Source of the DNA: Caldilineaceae bacterium
GTDB taxonomy: Bacteria; Chloroflexota; Anaerolineae; Caldilineales; Caldilineaceae
Direction of reading: 5' to 3'
NCBI GenBank assembly: GCA_020634815.1
Contig: JACKBA010000016.1
Coordinates: 1-64,000 of the forward strand
Length of the DNA: 64,000 nucleotides
How positions within the stretch are numbered: the stretch's first letter is position 1; each line of letters begins with the position of its first letter. The notes beneath the pieces are model-generated. The model did no database searches and had not been told where the DNA came from. It saw nothing but the letters and a program-made list of their open reading frames with translations. The position numbers were made by a program, and so were the translations under genes. Of the stretch, positions 20,741-32,492 are shown piece after piece.

Positions 20741-20864
20741 ACCTCCCGGCGAGCCGATGCCACGTGGCGAAGGGCGCCGGTGATCGTGAGTGAACCGACA
20801 GACGGCGCGGGCCACTTCGCGCAGAGTGAGTGCGTCAAACAACATCCAGGAAAGGATCGATTGT

Positions 20865-21656
20865 ATGAAGCGACTGGTGATTGTAACGATACTCTTTGTG
20901 CTGATGGCCGCGGGCGTTGCCGCCTGTGCCGGGCAGAGCGCTGCCCCTGCCGCGCCGGCTGCTGAGGAAGCGGCTCCCGCAGAAGCGGCCGCGCCTGCCG
21001 CCGAATCGGCCGCCACGGAGGCCGTCGAGATGCCGCAGCCCGACCCAGCCGACCAGGTCGACGAGGCCACGCCGCCCCCCGCCGAGGAAGGCGCATCCGC
21101 TGCCGCCGGCACACGCACATTCCAGATCGTGCCCGAACAGTCCAGCATGCAATACTTCGTCGAGGAAGAGTTCTTCGGCCAGGCCGTCCCCTTCATTACA
21201 GCGGTCGGCAAGACCAGTGCGCTCAACGGCTCGGTGGCGCTGCAGATTGAAGGCAACACCGTCCAGATCGAGAGCGGCGCTTTCGAAGCCGACATCAGCA
21301 CGCTGACCAGCGATCGCCCACGGCGCGACCAGGCGATCCGTGACCGCTGGCTTCAGTCGAGCCGCTATCCCATCGCCACCTTCGTCGCCGGCGAAGCACT
21401 CAACGTGCCGGCCGACGCCGACTACGGCCAGGATGTCGCCTTCCAGGTCAGCGGCGACATGACCATCCGCGAGGTGACCAACCCGCTGACCTGGGACATG
21501 ACGGCCAGCATCGACGGCGACACGCTCGCCGGCACGGCGACGACCTTCTTCTACATGAAGGATTACGGCTTCGACCCGCCGGATATCGCAGGCATTCTGC
21601 GCGTCACAGATGGCGTCACGGTCACGGTCGACTTCGTGGCGCAGGAAGTGCAGTAG
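20865..21656 (+). CDS. YceI-domain lipoprotein (second copy)
   Basis: 263 residues from the ATG with AAAGGA 8 bases upstream. The lipobox is VAAC (about C20), followed by a long Ala/Glu/Pro spacer to about residue 80, then a YceI barrel (QIVPEQSSMQYFVEEEFF, DRPRRDQAIRDRWLQS, GDMTIREVTNPLTWDM). It is a paralogue of the gene at 19817 in the same order of motifs but with its own transcription unit after a terminator and a family 3 repeat. Its likely role is binding of a hydrophobic ligand at the cell surface. Confidence 0.88.
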   Translation: MKRLVIVTILFVLMAAGVAACAGQSAAPAAPAAEEAAPAEAAAPAAESAATEAVEMPQPDPADQVDEATPPPAEEGASAAAGTRTFQIVPEQSSMQYFVEEEFFGQAVPFITAVGKTSALNGSVALQIEGNTVQIESGAFEADISTLTSDRPRRDQAIRDRWLQSSRYPIATFVAGEALNVPADADYGQDVAFQVSGDMTIREVTNPLTWDMTASIDGDTLAGTATTFFYMKDYGFDPPDIAGILRVTDGVTVTVDFVAQEVQ

Positions 21657-21659
21657 CCG

Positions 21660-22619
21660 TCAGCCTTCGGGCACGGCGCGGCGCCGCTGACCGCCCAGCC
21701 GCCAGACCAGCCACACGACGAGCAGGGTCGGCAGCAGGAAAGGCAGCAACACGACCGCCACCCAAATCAGCCCATCGATGATGGTCTGCGCAGTGCGGAC
21801 GAAGGTGGCGCTGGCCTGGGCAAAGGTCGCGCCGGGGCTCCATCCCGCGACGGTGGGTGGGATCGCGGCCGGCACCTCCGGGTCGATGGTCAGCGTGATC
21901 GTCGACTCGACGGCGCGGCTTGTCAGGTAGTTCATGCGCCCCTGCACCTGCTCGATTTCGCCCTCGATCTGCGACAGGTGGGCATTGACTTGCAGCGCCT
22001 CCTCAACCGACTGCGCCTCATCGAGGAACCCACGGATCCGGTCGCGCGTCGCCTCAAGGTTGGTGAGTCTGGCCTCCAGATCGACATACTCTTCGGTGAC
22101 ATCCTGTCCGCTGGCCTGCTCGCTCGTCACGCGCAGCGCCACCGCACGCAACTGGCCCAGGCTCTGCTCGAAGCGCTCGGCCGGCACGTTGATCGTGATG
22201 GACGCGTGCCTGTACGTTGCCTCGTCGATGGTCGTCGACCAGACGCGCGACGCCAGGATGTAGCCCCCGACACCCGTCGCAATCTGGTTGACGCGGGCGA
22301 GCGCGGCGTCGACGTCGGCCGCGACCATCTGTATATCGGCGCTCTTGATGATCATGCGATCGTAGATGCCCGGCTGCGTCGTCATGGCGGTAGGCTGCGA
22401 CGCCGCCGCTTCGGCCGCCGGCGCGGCGGCGACCCCGGCCGCCTCCGCTGACGCCGCCGTGTAGCGCGCTTGACTATCCATCAGGCGACTGCTTTGGTAC
22501 GCCATGAGCGCCGACTCCGGGCGTGACACCTCCGATTGCGCCAATGGCCGGCAGCCGGACAACAGCGTCGCAATGAGTAGCACGCTGCACAACGAATAGG
22601 TTCGTAGAAGCAAGGACAT
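21660..22619 (-). CDS. DUF4349 lipoprotein
   Basis: 319 residues. Lipoprotein signal with lipobox LSGC (C23), an Ala-rich spacer, then the DUF4349 domain (about 85-285): MIIKSADIQMVAADVDAAL, ITINVPAERFEQSLGQL, and a coiled coil around EYVDLEARLTNLEATRDRI to IEGEIEQVQGRMNYL. A C-terminal transmembrane helix (about 285-308) precedes a basic tail. Function is unknown; the family is common in envelope lipoproteins of Gram-positive-like lineages. AAAGGAGG lies just before the ATG. Convergent with the YceI gene with a 3-base gap. Confidence 0.88.
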   Translation of the reverse strand: MSLLLRTYSLCSVLLIATLLSGCRPLAQSEVSRPESALMAYQSSRLMDSQARYTAASAEAAGVAAAPAAEAAASQPTAMTTQPGIYDRMIIKSADIQMVAADVDAALARVNQIATGVGGYILASRVWSTTIDEATYRHASITINVPAERFEQSLGQLRAVALRVTSEQASGQDVTEEYVDLEARLTNLEATRDRIRGFLDEAQSVEEALQVNAHLSQIEGEIEQVQGRMNYLTSRAVESTITLTIDPEVPAAIPPTVAGWSPGATFAQASATFVRTAQTIIDGLIWVAVVLLPFLLPTLLVVWLVWRLGGQRRRAVPEG

Positions 22620-22824
22620 AGCGCCTCCTTTGTGGGAAATGTGAACACTGTCGCGCAGACCGGTGACGAGCCGGCACGCGCCAATGTTCCCGGTTCGCGC
22701 AGAATCCGGGGTTGCGCGTCGGCTGCGTTCGCACTATCCTGAACAGAGGCGGCCTGGAGCGCGGGCTGCCGGCCACCACGACGAAATCCAGGCGCAACCA
22801 CGCGCCTGGCGAAAGGAATGCGCG

Positions 22825-24891
<2,067 letters not shown>

Positions 24892-24895
24892 TGAG

Positions 24896-25348
24896 CTATG
24901 AATCTGCGCCGGCCTGCCGTGCGTAGTTGCGCAGTAACATGCCGGTGGCTGGTTGCATGCCGGCCTGGGCATAGAAGGGCTGGAGTTCCGGATCGCACAG
25001 CAGGTCGACGGCGTAGAGGTTGCCCAGTCGCGCCAGCATGCGTTCCACCAGCGTGCGGCCGATGCCCTGCCCCTGGTATTCGGGCAGCACCTCCAGCAGC
25101 GGGATGTACGCCATCAGCACGCCGTCGCTGAGCGCGTTGATGAAGCCGACCACGCGGCCGGTCGTGTCGTCGACGGCGAGTTCGACCGCCGTGCTCTTCT
25201 GCAGAATACGCAGATGCGTCTGCGGCGACGGCGGATTGGGCCAGCCGACAAAGAAACCTTGAAGCTGTTCTGGCGTAGTGTCCCCGAGGGAGTCGACAAA
25301 TCGGATCATTTGGGCGATTTGCTCCGCAGCGTACAGAATTGAGAACAT
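24896..25348 (-). CDS. GNAT family N-acetyltransferase
   Basis: 150 residues (or 137 from the internal ATG at codon 14). The acetyl-CoA loop is EYQGQGIGRTLVERMLARL, with VGFINALSDGVLMAYIPLLEVLP as the central strands and FYAQAGMQPATGML as the terminal motif. It resembles small-molecule or antibiotic-type acetyltransferases; the substrate is unknown. It diverges from the ABC exporter genes across a 64-base gap. Confidence 0.83.
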   Translation of the reverse strand: MFSILYAAEQIAQMIRFVDSLGDTTPEQLQGFFVGWPNPPSPQTHLRILQKSTAVELAVDDTTGRVVGFINALSDGVLMAYIPLLEVLPEYQGQGIGRTLVERMLARLGNLYAVDLLCDPELQPFYAQAGMQPATGMLLRNYARQAGADS

Positions 25349-25412
25349 AGGAAACCAAACGGCCGGCCATGGTTTGCAGCCCGGCGGCCTTGAGCATACA
25401 GGAGGTTCACGA

Positions 25413-26117
25413 ATGGATCAAGCAATCATCGCTGCCGAAGGTGTCCAGAAGTGGTTCCGCACCGGCAAGATCGAGGTGCATGCCCTGCGTGGCGTCGACG
25501 TGGCCGTGCAGCCCGGCGAGATGGTCGCGATCATGGGGCCATCGGGCTGCGGCAAGACCACGCTGCTCAACTGCCTCTCCGGCCTGGATGACTTCGACCA
25601 GGGCGAGGTCTATATCGACGGCACGCAACTGCGCACCATGAGCGACAAGAAGCGCACGCTCTACCGCGCCCAGCGCATGGGCTTCATCTTCCAGACCTAC
25701 AACCTTCTGCCCGTCATCTCGGCCGCGGAAAATGTGGAACTGCCGCTGCTCGTGGGTGGGACGCGGCCGAGCGCCGCGCGCAAGCGCGCGCTGGAAGTGC
25801 TCGACCAGGTGGGGCTGGCCGACCGCGCCGACCACCGTCCGGCCGAGCTTTCCGGCGGGCAGCGCCAGCGCGTGACGATTGCGCGGGCGCTGGTCAACAA
25901 CCCCGCCATTGTCTGGGCCGACGAGCCGACCGGCGCGCTGGACAGCAAGTCGGCCGACGACGTGCTGTCACTCATGCGCACGCTCAACCAGGAGCACGGC
26001 CAGACCTTCGTCATCGTCACCCACGACTCCGACATTGCGACGCTCTGTGACCGCATCATCCAGATGAAGGATGGTCAGATCGTCACCCAGGCTGCCGAAA
26101 TGACGGCCGGCGCCTGA
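25413..26117 (+). CDS. ABC transporter ATP-binding protein, MacB/LolD type
   Basis: 234 residues from the ATG 7 bases after AGGAGGT. Walker A GPSGCGKTT (42-50), signature LSGGQRQRV and Walker B AIVWADEP are intact, with the D-loop GALDSKSADD. The MacB/LolD/FtsE subfamily energises extraction or export of lipoproteins, peptides or antibiotics by mechanotransmission. The FtsX-type permease gene follows after 19 bases. Confidence 0.95.
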   Translation: MDQAIIAAEGVQKWFRTGKIEVHALRGVDVAVQPGEMVAIMGPSGCGKTTLLNCLSGLDDFDQGEVYIDGTQLRTMSDKKRTLYRAQRMGFIFQTYNLLPVISAAENVELPLLVGGTRPSAARKRALEVLDQVGLADRADHRPAELSGGQRQRVTIARALVNNPAIVWADEPTGALDSKSADDVLSLMRTLNQEHGQTFVIVTHDSDIATLCDRIIQMKDGQIVTQAAEMTAGA

Positions 26118-26136
26118 GCCGCGAAAGGATTTCATC

Positions 26137-29100
26137 ATGTTTGGAAACCTCTCCACCGGCGCCATTGCCTTCCTGATTGGCGCCGTCACCGCCATCCTGC
26201 TCTACCTGGCCTTTCTGTGGCTGCGCAACCCCGTCCTCATGAAGTTGGGGCTGCGCAACCTGGCGCGCCGTCCCGGCCAGAGTGTGCTCATTGTCATCGG
26301 CCTGACGTTGAGCACTATTATCATCATCAGTTCGCTGGGCGTGGGCGACACGCTGCGCTACTCCGTGCAGAAGCAGGCCGTATCGGCCTACGGCAAGGTC
26401 GACGAGATCATTGCGCCGCCGCTGCTCTCCATGTTTGCGAGCATGGTAAATCCGAACGTCGACCCCGAACAGGCCGAGCAGACGCAGGCGACTGTTGACG
26501 GCCTGATGGAAGGCGGGCTGGACAGTGTGCTGGCCCTGGCGCAGGGCGGCCTGCCCAGCATCGGCACGGATCGTCTCACCCAGTTGCAGGCTGCCGCCGG
26601 TCAGGAGCCGCTCATCGACGGCGTGGCCGGTTCCATCGTCTTCCCGACGATCATCCGCAACGTCAGCACCGGGCAGAGCGAGCCGCTGGGCTTCATCTTT
26701 GCCGTGGACAACGCCTACGCCGAAGACTTCGGCCTGACCACGGTTGACGGCAAACCACTCACCATGGACACGTTGCGGCCCGGCGTCGGCAACATCTTTG
26801 TGCAGGCCAGCAACCTCTTCGCCATCGCGCCGGCGCTGGCGGAGCAGTTCAACCAGGTACAGGCGCAACTGCCGGCGGGTGAAGGCGCCACCAGCCTCGA
26901 TGTCGTGCAGGCGCTGGCCGGTCTCGGCGCGCTCTTCACCACGGTCGACCCGGCGTCGCTGCCCGATCTTTCCATCAGCCTCGATACGCTGGACTCGTTG
27001 GGCGTCAACACGGCGCCGCTGCGCGCGCTTGGCAAAGAGAGCCTGACGTTGCAGGAACTGGCCGCGCTGCTCCAGTCGGTCCAGCCCGCGGCCGAGGACA
27101 GCACTGCGCTGACCGACACCGTCTCGATCCCGCTGGCCGGTGTCGTGACCGGCACGCAGGCGGCGGGCGGATCCGGCACCGCGCTCGAGATCGACCCGGC
27201 GCAACTGACGGCGGCGGGTGCGGCCGGTTCGCTGGGCGGCCTTGCGACCGACCTGCTGCGCGTCATCAACCTGAACACGCTGGGCTACGAACTCGACAAC
27301 ACGCTGGGCCAGTTCGGCCTGCAACTGCGCCAGGGCGACCTGTACCTGAACCGGCTGGGCGCCGAGCGTCTCAACGCCACCACCGGCGACCTGGTCGAGA
27401 TCTATATCGGGCCGCTGCCGGTGCGCTTCCGCGTGCGCGCTGTCGTCGACCAGGCCGGCCCGCTGAGCGCGCTGACGCCCGTGGTCATGCTGCGTCTGGA
27501 CGAGGCCCAGCAGTTGCTCTTCATGCCGGGCAAAGTCAATTCGGTGCTCGTCTCCAATGTTGGCGACGAGATGGGCGGCATGGAACACACGGCCGCCGTC
27601 AGCAAGCGGCTGCGCGTGCTGGCGCTCGACAGCGACGCCGTCGCGACGCTGGCAACGCTGCTGGCGCGCTCCGACGTGAGCGCCATTATCGAGCAACTGG
27701 CTGCCGACCTGCCTGATACCGGCGAGGTGCAGATCGAGGATGCGGAGGTGCCGCCCATGCTGGCGGGCATCCTTGAAAACGTGATCAGCATGTTCAACAT
27801 CGAGCAGATGACGCGGCAGAATGCCGAGGCGCTGTTGGGTGCGGCGGCCGGCGGCCAGGATACGCCCGAACTGCGCGAATTGCTGGCCCAGCCGACGGTG
27901 CGCGAGTGGCTGCTCATGCTCGAAGTGCCCGACGTCGTCAGCCGCGACTTTGCGACGGCGGTGGCCAATCTCAACCAGTTCGAGCAGATCGAGCCGCTCA
28001 ACAAGACGACGATCGTCTCGGCGGCAAACGTGGGCGGCGGCATCTTCTCCACCGTCTTCAGCGTCTTTGGCGTCTTCTCCATCCTGGCGGCCATCCTGCT
28101 CATCGTCCTCATCTTCGTTATGCTGGCGGCCGAACGCCGCGTCGAGATCGGCATCTCGCGTGCCATCGGCGTGCAGCGCGGCCAGATCGTGCAGACCTTC
28201 ATGGCCGAGGGCATGGTCTACAACCTGCTGGCCGCGGCGCTGGGCGTCCTGCTCGGCATCGCCATCACCTTCACCATGACGCAATTCATCGGCCGCCTCT
28301 TCAACGACGTCACCGGCCAGATCAATGCCCAGGCCGGCGGCATCTTTGCCGTGAGCTTCAACATGTCGTGGCAGTCGGTGGTCGTGGCCTACTGTGCCGG
28401 CGTGCTCATCACCTGGCTGGCGATGACGCTCTCCTCCTGGCGCGTGACGCGCATGAACGTGGCCACCGCCATCCGCGGCCTCTCCGACGAATCCGAGGCG
28501 AAACGACGCTCGTGGGCTGCCAACCTGCTGACGTGGCTCTGGCCGCTGGCCGTGCTGGCCGGCGCCGGCTACCTGCTCTACAACGCGCTGTCGACCAACT
28601 CGCTGAGTCTGATCATGATCGGCGCCACCGTGGCGCTCTACGGCCTGACCGCACTCGTCGGCCGCGTGCTGGAGATGACGCCCATTCGCAACGAGACCGG
28701 CTACCGCATCGTCTACACGCTGCTGGGGCTGGGCCTGCTCATCACCTGGGTGCCGCCGTGGTACAGCCTGGCGCCGCAGTGGTTTCCGGAGCGTTTCGCC
28801 TGGGATCCGACGCAGGCGCCCACGGTGTTCACCTTTGGCGGGCCCATGATCATCATCGGCGCCATCCTGGTGATCATGTTCAATGCCAATGTGATCAGTT
28901 CCATCTTCAGTGCGATTCTCGGCTTCATTCCGTCGCTGCGTCCGGTATTGCGCACGGCCATCGCCTATCCGCTAAGCAGTCGCTTCCGCACAGGCATGAC
29001 CATGGTGCTCTTTGCCATGATCATGGCGACCGTCGTCGTCATGGCCGTTGTCATCAACACGACACAGTCGCTGACGCGCCTCGACGAGCGCCAGACCGCG

Positions 29101-30312
29101 GGCTTCGACATCGAGGTGTCGCCGACGCTGCTCAGCTTCTTCAATCCCGTGAATGACTTCCCCGCCGCACTCGCCGCCATCTCTGACGACCCGGTGAGCA
29201 GCCAGGTCGCCGCGGTGGGGCTGGTGACTGAGCAGCCCATGATGGGGCGGGCGGCGGGCGACAGCGCGGACGTCGCACCGACGAGCCTGGCCGGCGTCAA
29301 CGGCGGCTACGTGACCGGCGCACAGGCCATCTATCGCCTGCAGAGCCGCGCGCCCGGCTTTGCCGATGACGCGGCCGTGTGGCAGGCCCTCACGATGCGT
29401 GACGATGTGGTTGTCTCCAAGCCGGAACTCTTTGCCAAGCCGTCGTCGCCGTTTTTTATCAATTCGTCCGGCAGCAGCGATGACGAGGAGATCTCCATCA
29501 CGATCGGGCCGGACGCCGAGGCCGCGGAGGCGCGCCGGGACCGGCAGCGCGAGGCATTTGCCGCGCCGCCGCTGCGGCTGAGCGAGATCACGCTGGGCGA
29601 CGAACTCCCCGAACTCTACGTGGACCTGGTGACCGACGGCGCCGACGGCGTGCAGCGTACCCACCGCGTGCAGGTGATCGGTGTGCTGGCCGAGAATACC
29701 AACCTGGTCGAGTCGACGCTGGTCGGCAGTGAGGCGGCGCTGAGCCGGCTGCGCAGCGTGCCGGTGGCGGGCGACAGTATCTACGTCAAGGTTGCGCCGG
29801 GCCAGGATGCCCGCGTCGTGGCCGGGGAAATCGAGCGCGCCTTCGTGTCGAGCGGTCTCGACGCGGCAGTGCTGGCCGAACGCTTCGCCCAGCGTCAGCG
29901 GCTGACCGGCGGCGCGCTGCAACTGTTGCAGGGGTTCATGGCGCTCGGCCTGCTCGTGGGCATTGCCGCGCTGGGCGTTATCTCGACGCGCTCCGTCTAC
30001 GAGCGGCGCCAGCAGGTCGGCATGTTGCGCGCGCTTGGCTATCAAAAGGGGATGGTCGCGCTCAGTTTCCTCATCGAGTCGAGCTTCGTCTCGATTACGG
30101 GACTGGTCATCGGCGCGCTGACGGGCATGGTGCTGGGCGACAACCTGGTGCTCGCCTTCTTCCCGCAGATCGGGGAGAGCGCAGTCAGCACGCCGTGGTT
30201 GCAGATCGTGCTGATCGTGCTGGCAGCCTATCTCTTCTCGCTGCTCACGACCATCGCCCCGGCGTGGCAGGCTTCGCGCATCTACCCTGCCGATGCCCTG
30301 CGCTACGAATAG
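26137..30312 (+). CDS. Very large FtsX-family ABC transporter permease
   Basis: 1391 residues, about twice the usual length. An N-terminal transmembrane helix (8-30) precedes a membrane segment at 48-70, then a periplasmic region of about 560 residues. The first FtsX domain with three helices is at about 635-800 (AERRVEIGISRAIGVQRGQ). Helices and a second extracellular region of about 300 residues follow, and the second FtsX domain is at about 1260-1390 (YERRQQVGMLRALGYQKG, ending PADALRYE). This is the two-FtsX layout of MacB-like type VII exporters. It partners the upstream ATPase. AAAGGA lies before the ATG. Confidence 0.92.
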   Translation: MFGNLSTGAIAFLIGAVTAILLYLAFLWLRNPVLMKLGLRNLARRPGQSVLIVIGLTLSTIIIISSLGVGDTLRYSVQKQAVSAYGKVDEIIAPPLLSMFASMVNPNVDPEQAEQTQATVDGLMEGGLDSVLALAQGGLPSIGTDRLTQLQAAAGQEPLIDGVAGSIVFPTIIRNVSTGQSEPLGFIFAVDNAYAEDFGLTTVDGKPLTMDTLRPGVGNIFVQASNLFAIAPALAEQFNQVQAQLPAGEGATSLDVVQALAGLGALFTTVDPASLPDLSISLDTLDSLGVNTAPLRALGKESLTLQELAALLQSVQPAAEDSTALTDTVSIPLAGVVTGTQAAGGSGTALEIDPAQLTAAGAAGSLGGLATDLLRVINLNTLGYELDNTLGQFGLQLRQGDLYLNRLGAERLNATTGDLVEIYIGPLPVRFRVRAVVDQAGPLSALTPVVMLRLDEAQQLLFMPGKVNSVLVSNVGDEMGGMEHTAAVSKRLRVLALDSDAVATLATLLARSDVSAIIEQLAADLPDTGEVQIEDAEVPPMLAGILENVISMFNIEQMTRQNAEALLGAAAGGQDTPELRELLAQPTVREWLLMLEVPDVVSRDFATAVANLNQFEQIEPLNKTTIVSAANVGGGIFSTVFSVFGVFSILAAILLIVLIFVMLAAERRVEIGISRAIGVQRGQIVQTFMAEGMVYNLLAAALGVLLGIAITFTMTQFIGRLFNDVTGQINAQAGGIFAVSFNMSWQSVVVAYCAGVLITWLAMTLSSWRVTRMNVATAIRGLSDESEAKRRSWAANLLTWLWPLAVLAGAGYLLYNALSTNSLSLIMIGATVALYGLTALVGRVLEMTPIRNETGYRIVYTLLGLGLLITWVPPWYSLAPQWFPERFAWDPTQAPTVFTFGGPMIIIGAILVIMFNANVISSIFSAILGFIPSLRPVLRTAIAYPLSSRFRTGMTMVLFAMIMATVVVMAVVINTTQSLTRLDERQTAGFDIEVSPTLLSFFNPVNDFPAALAAISDDPVSSQVAAVGLVTEQPMMGRAAGDSADVAPTSLAGVNGGYVTGAQAIYRLQSRAPGFADDAAVWQALTMRDDVVVSKPELFAKPSSPFFINSSGSSDDEEISITIGPDAEAAEARRDRQREAFAAPPLRLSEITLGDELPELYVDLVTDGADGVQRTHRVQVIGVLAENTNLVESTLVGSEAALSRLRSVPVAGDSIYVKVAPGQDARVVAGEIERAFVSSGLDAAVLAERFAQRQRLTGGALQLLQGFMALGLLVGIAALGVISTRSVYERRQQVGMLRALGYQKGMVALSFLIESSFVSITGLVIGALTGMVLGDNLVLAFFPQIGESAVSTPWLQIVLIVLAAYLFSLLTTIAPAWQASRIYPADALRYE

Positions 30313-30325
30313 ACGTCGTGCCAGA

Positions 30326-30366
30326 GCAAAAAAGAAGGGCCAGACCGGTGCTCACCCGGTCTGGCC
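30326..30366 (-). terminator. Intrinsic terminator for the beta-propeller gene
   Basis: GGCCAGACCGG pairs with its complement over 11 bp (30338-30348 with 30356-30366). On the minus strand it is followed by CTTCTTTTTTGC, so it serves the gene ending at 30395 and separates it from the convergent permease. Confidence 0.85.
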
Positions 30367-30394
30367 AGAGGGAAAATGAGGAAGACGCTTGGGG

Positions 30395-31573
30395 CTAGCG
30401 TCTGACAGTTGGCAGGAAGAGGCATGCATTAGACCCTTGCCGGCACGTTTCGCCGTCCGCAGGAATCACCGGGTCGACGGGCGGCGGCGGCGGCGTGACG
30501 CCAGGCAGGGGCGTCGGCGTCGGTGTCGGCTCAAATTCAAAGTCGTAGAACGCCAAGCCCAGCTTGAACGGAATCGTGTCCATGTTCTCACGGCGGGCGT
30601 GATACCACAGGTAGCGGCGTCCAGAAGCATCTTCCGCTACCGTTGGGTAGAAGACGCGCTCGGCGTCCCACGCGCCCAGATTCTCACCGAGCATCAGGGG
30701 ATTGGCACCGTCCTTCTGCCAGTTGACGCCATCAGTCGATGTTGCGTGGCCGATGCCGGTAAAGCTCTTCGTGCCATCGCTACCCTGATACCACATGTGG
30801 ATTGTTTTTTGTTGGTCAACGATGATGGCCGGCGATACCGTCTCGCCTTCGTCCCAGGCGCCTTCCGGCCCGACGCGCAACACCGGCTCATCACTTACTC
30901 GATCCCAGTGAATGCCGTCTTCCGAAATGGCATAGCCAATCTGATTGCTGGCAATGCCGCCGTTGCCGGCATACCACATATGGAACTTGCCGTCTTTCTT
31001 GATGACCTCCGGCGAGAGCACGCTGTAGCCGTCAAAGGTGTCCGCATACCCTGACGAGTCAAAGACCCAACGGTCGCCGTATTTGGTCCAGTTCCGGCCA
31101 TCGGGTGACGTGGCATAGCCGATCGCATAGCCGCCGTTGTAGATAGAGACGCCCGCATACCACATCTTCCACGTGTTGTCGTCATAGTCGTAGAGTACGC
31201 TGGGCGCATTGATGCGGTCGTGGTCCCATTCGCCGAAGTTGCTTACGATGAGGACTGGGTTACCCTCGTACTTCGTCCAGGTCATCCCGTCTTCTGAAGT
31301 TGCAAAGCCAATATTCTTCTCGTTGAGGTTGTAGGATGTGCCGGAGTACCACATGTAAAACTCGTCGTTGCTGGGATCCGCATCATTGTGATCCCAGTAC
31401 ATGACCTCTGTCGAATAGATACTGAAGTCATCCCAACCCGCCGGTGGCCCATAGAACATGATCGGGTTGCCGTTGTATTTGTTCCACACTGAATTCGTGG
31501 CGGACAGCACGATCGCTGCCGGGACCGCCAGGAGTAGCAGCGTGATGCCGATTGCCATAAAGATACGTTTCAT
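30395..31573 (-). CDS. Secreted five-bladed beta-propeller, GH43/GH130-like, with C-terminal LFLPTV tail
   Basis: 392 residues. An N-terminal signal helix (about 6-24) precedes repeated blades with the motif IGYATSxDGxxWTK (also IGFATSEDGMTW, IGYAISEDGIHW, IGHATSTDGVNW) alternating with KMWYAG/HMWYQG strands, as in glycoside hydrolase families 43, 62 and 130 and related propellers. Catalytic residues cannot be fixed by eye. A Pro/Thr-rich linker (PTPTPTP) and a Cys-containing tail ending LFLPTVRR follow; the M23 protein in this window ends similarly. GGAGG lies 6 bases before the ATG and a terminator follows. Confidence 0.8.
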   Translation of the reverse strand: MKRIFMAIGITLLLLAVPAAIVLSATNSVWNKYNGNPIMFYGPPAGWDDFSIYSTEVMYWDHNDADPSNDEFYMWYSGTSYNLNEKNIGFATSEDGMTWTKYEGNPVLIVSNFGEWDHDRINAPSVLYDYDDNTWKMWYAGVSIYNGGYAIGYATSPDGRNWTKYGDRWVFDSSGYADTFDGYSVLSPEVIKKDGKFHMWYAGNGGIASNQIGYAISEDGIHWDRVSDEPVLRVGPEGAWDEGETVSPAIIVDQQKTIHMWYQGSDGTKSFTGIGHATSTDGVNWQKDGANPLMLGENLGAWDAERVFYPTVAEDASGRRYLWYHARRENMDTIPFKLGLAFYDFEFEPTPTPTPLPGVTPPPPPVDPVIPADGETCRQGSNACLFLPTVRR

Positions 31574-31877
31574 TGAGTTCCTCCGCTGGGTAATTCGTTT
31601 CGTATGTTGGCAGTGACGAGTCGAGCAATTGCAGGCCGTTGGACAGATTGTCTGGAATCAAGCGTAGCACGTCACGCGCTACGAATCAGCGGCGCATTGT
31701 CTGAAAATGAAAGCTACAAAGCGGGACGATTGACGGATGGCGAACGCGTCGGGTAAGGGTGGAGTTCTGCCGTTGCCTGCTTCGGGCAGCGGCGTCGTGG
31801 GGGCGAAGTTGCGGGGGAGGACAGGGCTCCGGCTGCGGCGGCCGCAGAACCCTGCCCAAAGGTGTAAAAGGTGGCGG
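31574..31877. other. Non-coding gap
   Basis: Between two minus-strand genes. It contains the GGAGG ribosome-binding site of the propeller gene at its left end and a short GC-rich hairpin CTGCGG/CCGCAG (31833-31847) without a T-run. I see no gene and no convincing promoter hexamers. Confidence 0.4.
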
Positions 31878-32492
31878 TTAGGGCTGCGCGGGCGCGTCGC
31901 CTGGCTTGCACTCGCCGCGGAAGAAGGCCCACTCCTCGCACTCGCTCTTGTCGGCGAAGACGCAGTAGCCGACGCTGCCGTCAGCTTCCTCGCGGATATC
32001 GACCGTGCCGCCGTTCTCCGCGCAATAGACCGATGCCGGGTTGCGCATGTTCATCACTTCGCCGCCGTCGCCGGCCTTGCACTCGCCGCGGAAGAAGGCC
32101 CACTCGTCACACTCGCTGCCGTCGGCGAAGACGCAGACGCCGTACTCGTTGCCCTGCGCGTCCTTGCGGATATCGAGCGTGCCGCCGTTCTCACCGCAGT
32201 AGACCGATGCCGGATTGGCCATGCCGGTGCTCTGCTCGCCGGCAGGCTGGCCGGGCTTGCATTCGCCGCGGAAGTAGGCCCATTCGTCACACTCACTGCC
32301 GTCGGCAAAGACACACATGCCGTACTCGCCCCCTTGCGCATCTTTGCGGATGTCGACGGTGCCGCCGTTGTCCGCGCAGAAGACGGACGCCGGATTCGGC
32401 ATGTTGGCGGCAGGCTGCGCGGCCGGCGTGATCGGTGCGCAGGCGCTCAGTACCAGCATGGCAACGATGAAGAACCAGACACTGTGTTTCAT
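31878..32492 (-). CDS. Lipoprotein with three tandem DUF333 domains
   Basis: 204 residues. Lipobox LSAC (C18), then three nearly identical DUF333 (YdbJ-like hemolysin-type) units at about 33-78, 93-138 and 151-195. Each reads NPASVYC, NGGT-DIR, YGxCVFADGSECDEWAFFRGEC, with four conserved cysteines. DUF333 usually occurs once per protein, in small lipoproteins of unknown function. Triplication with very high identity suggests recent duplication or a repeat-based binding role. Confidence 0.9.
   Translation of the reverse strand: MKHSVWFFIVAMLVLSACAPITPAAQPAANMPNPASVFCADNGGTVDIRKDAQGGEYGMCVFADGSECDEWAYFRGECKPGQPAGEQSTGMANPASVYCGENGGTLDIRKDAQGNEYGVCVFADGSECDEWAFFRGECKAGDGGEVMNMRNPASVYCAENGGTVDIREEADGSVGYCVFADKSECEEWAFFRGECKPGDAPAQP

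Noticed and set aside
26083..28284. Long minus-strand open frame opposite the FtsX permease
   Set aside because: Antisense shadow; low-complexity Arg/Gln/Asp composition and no family motif.
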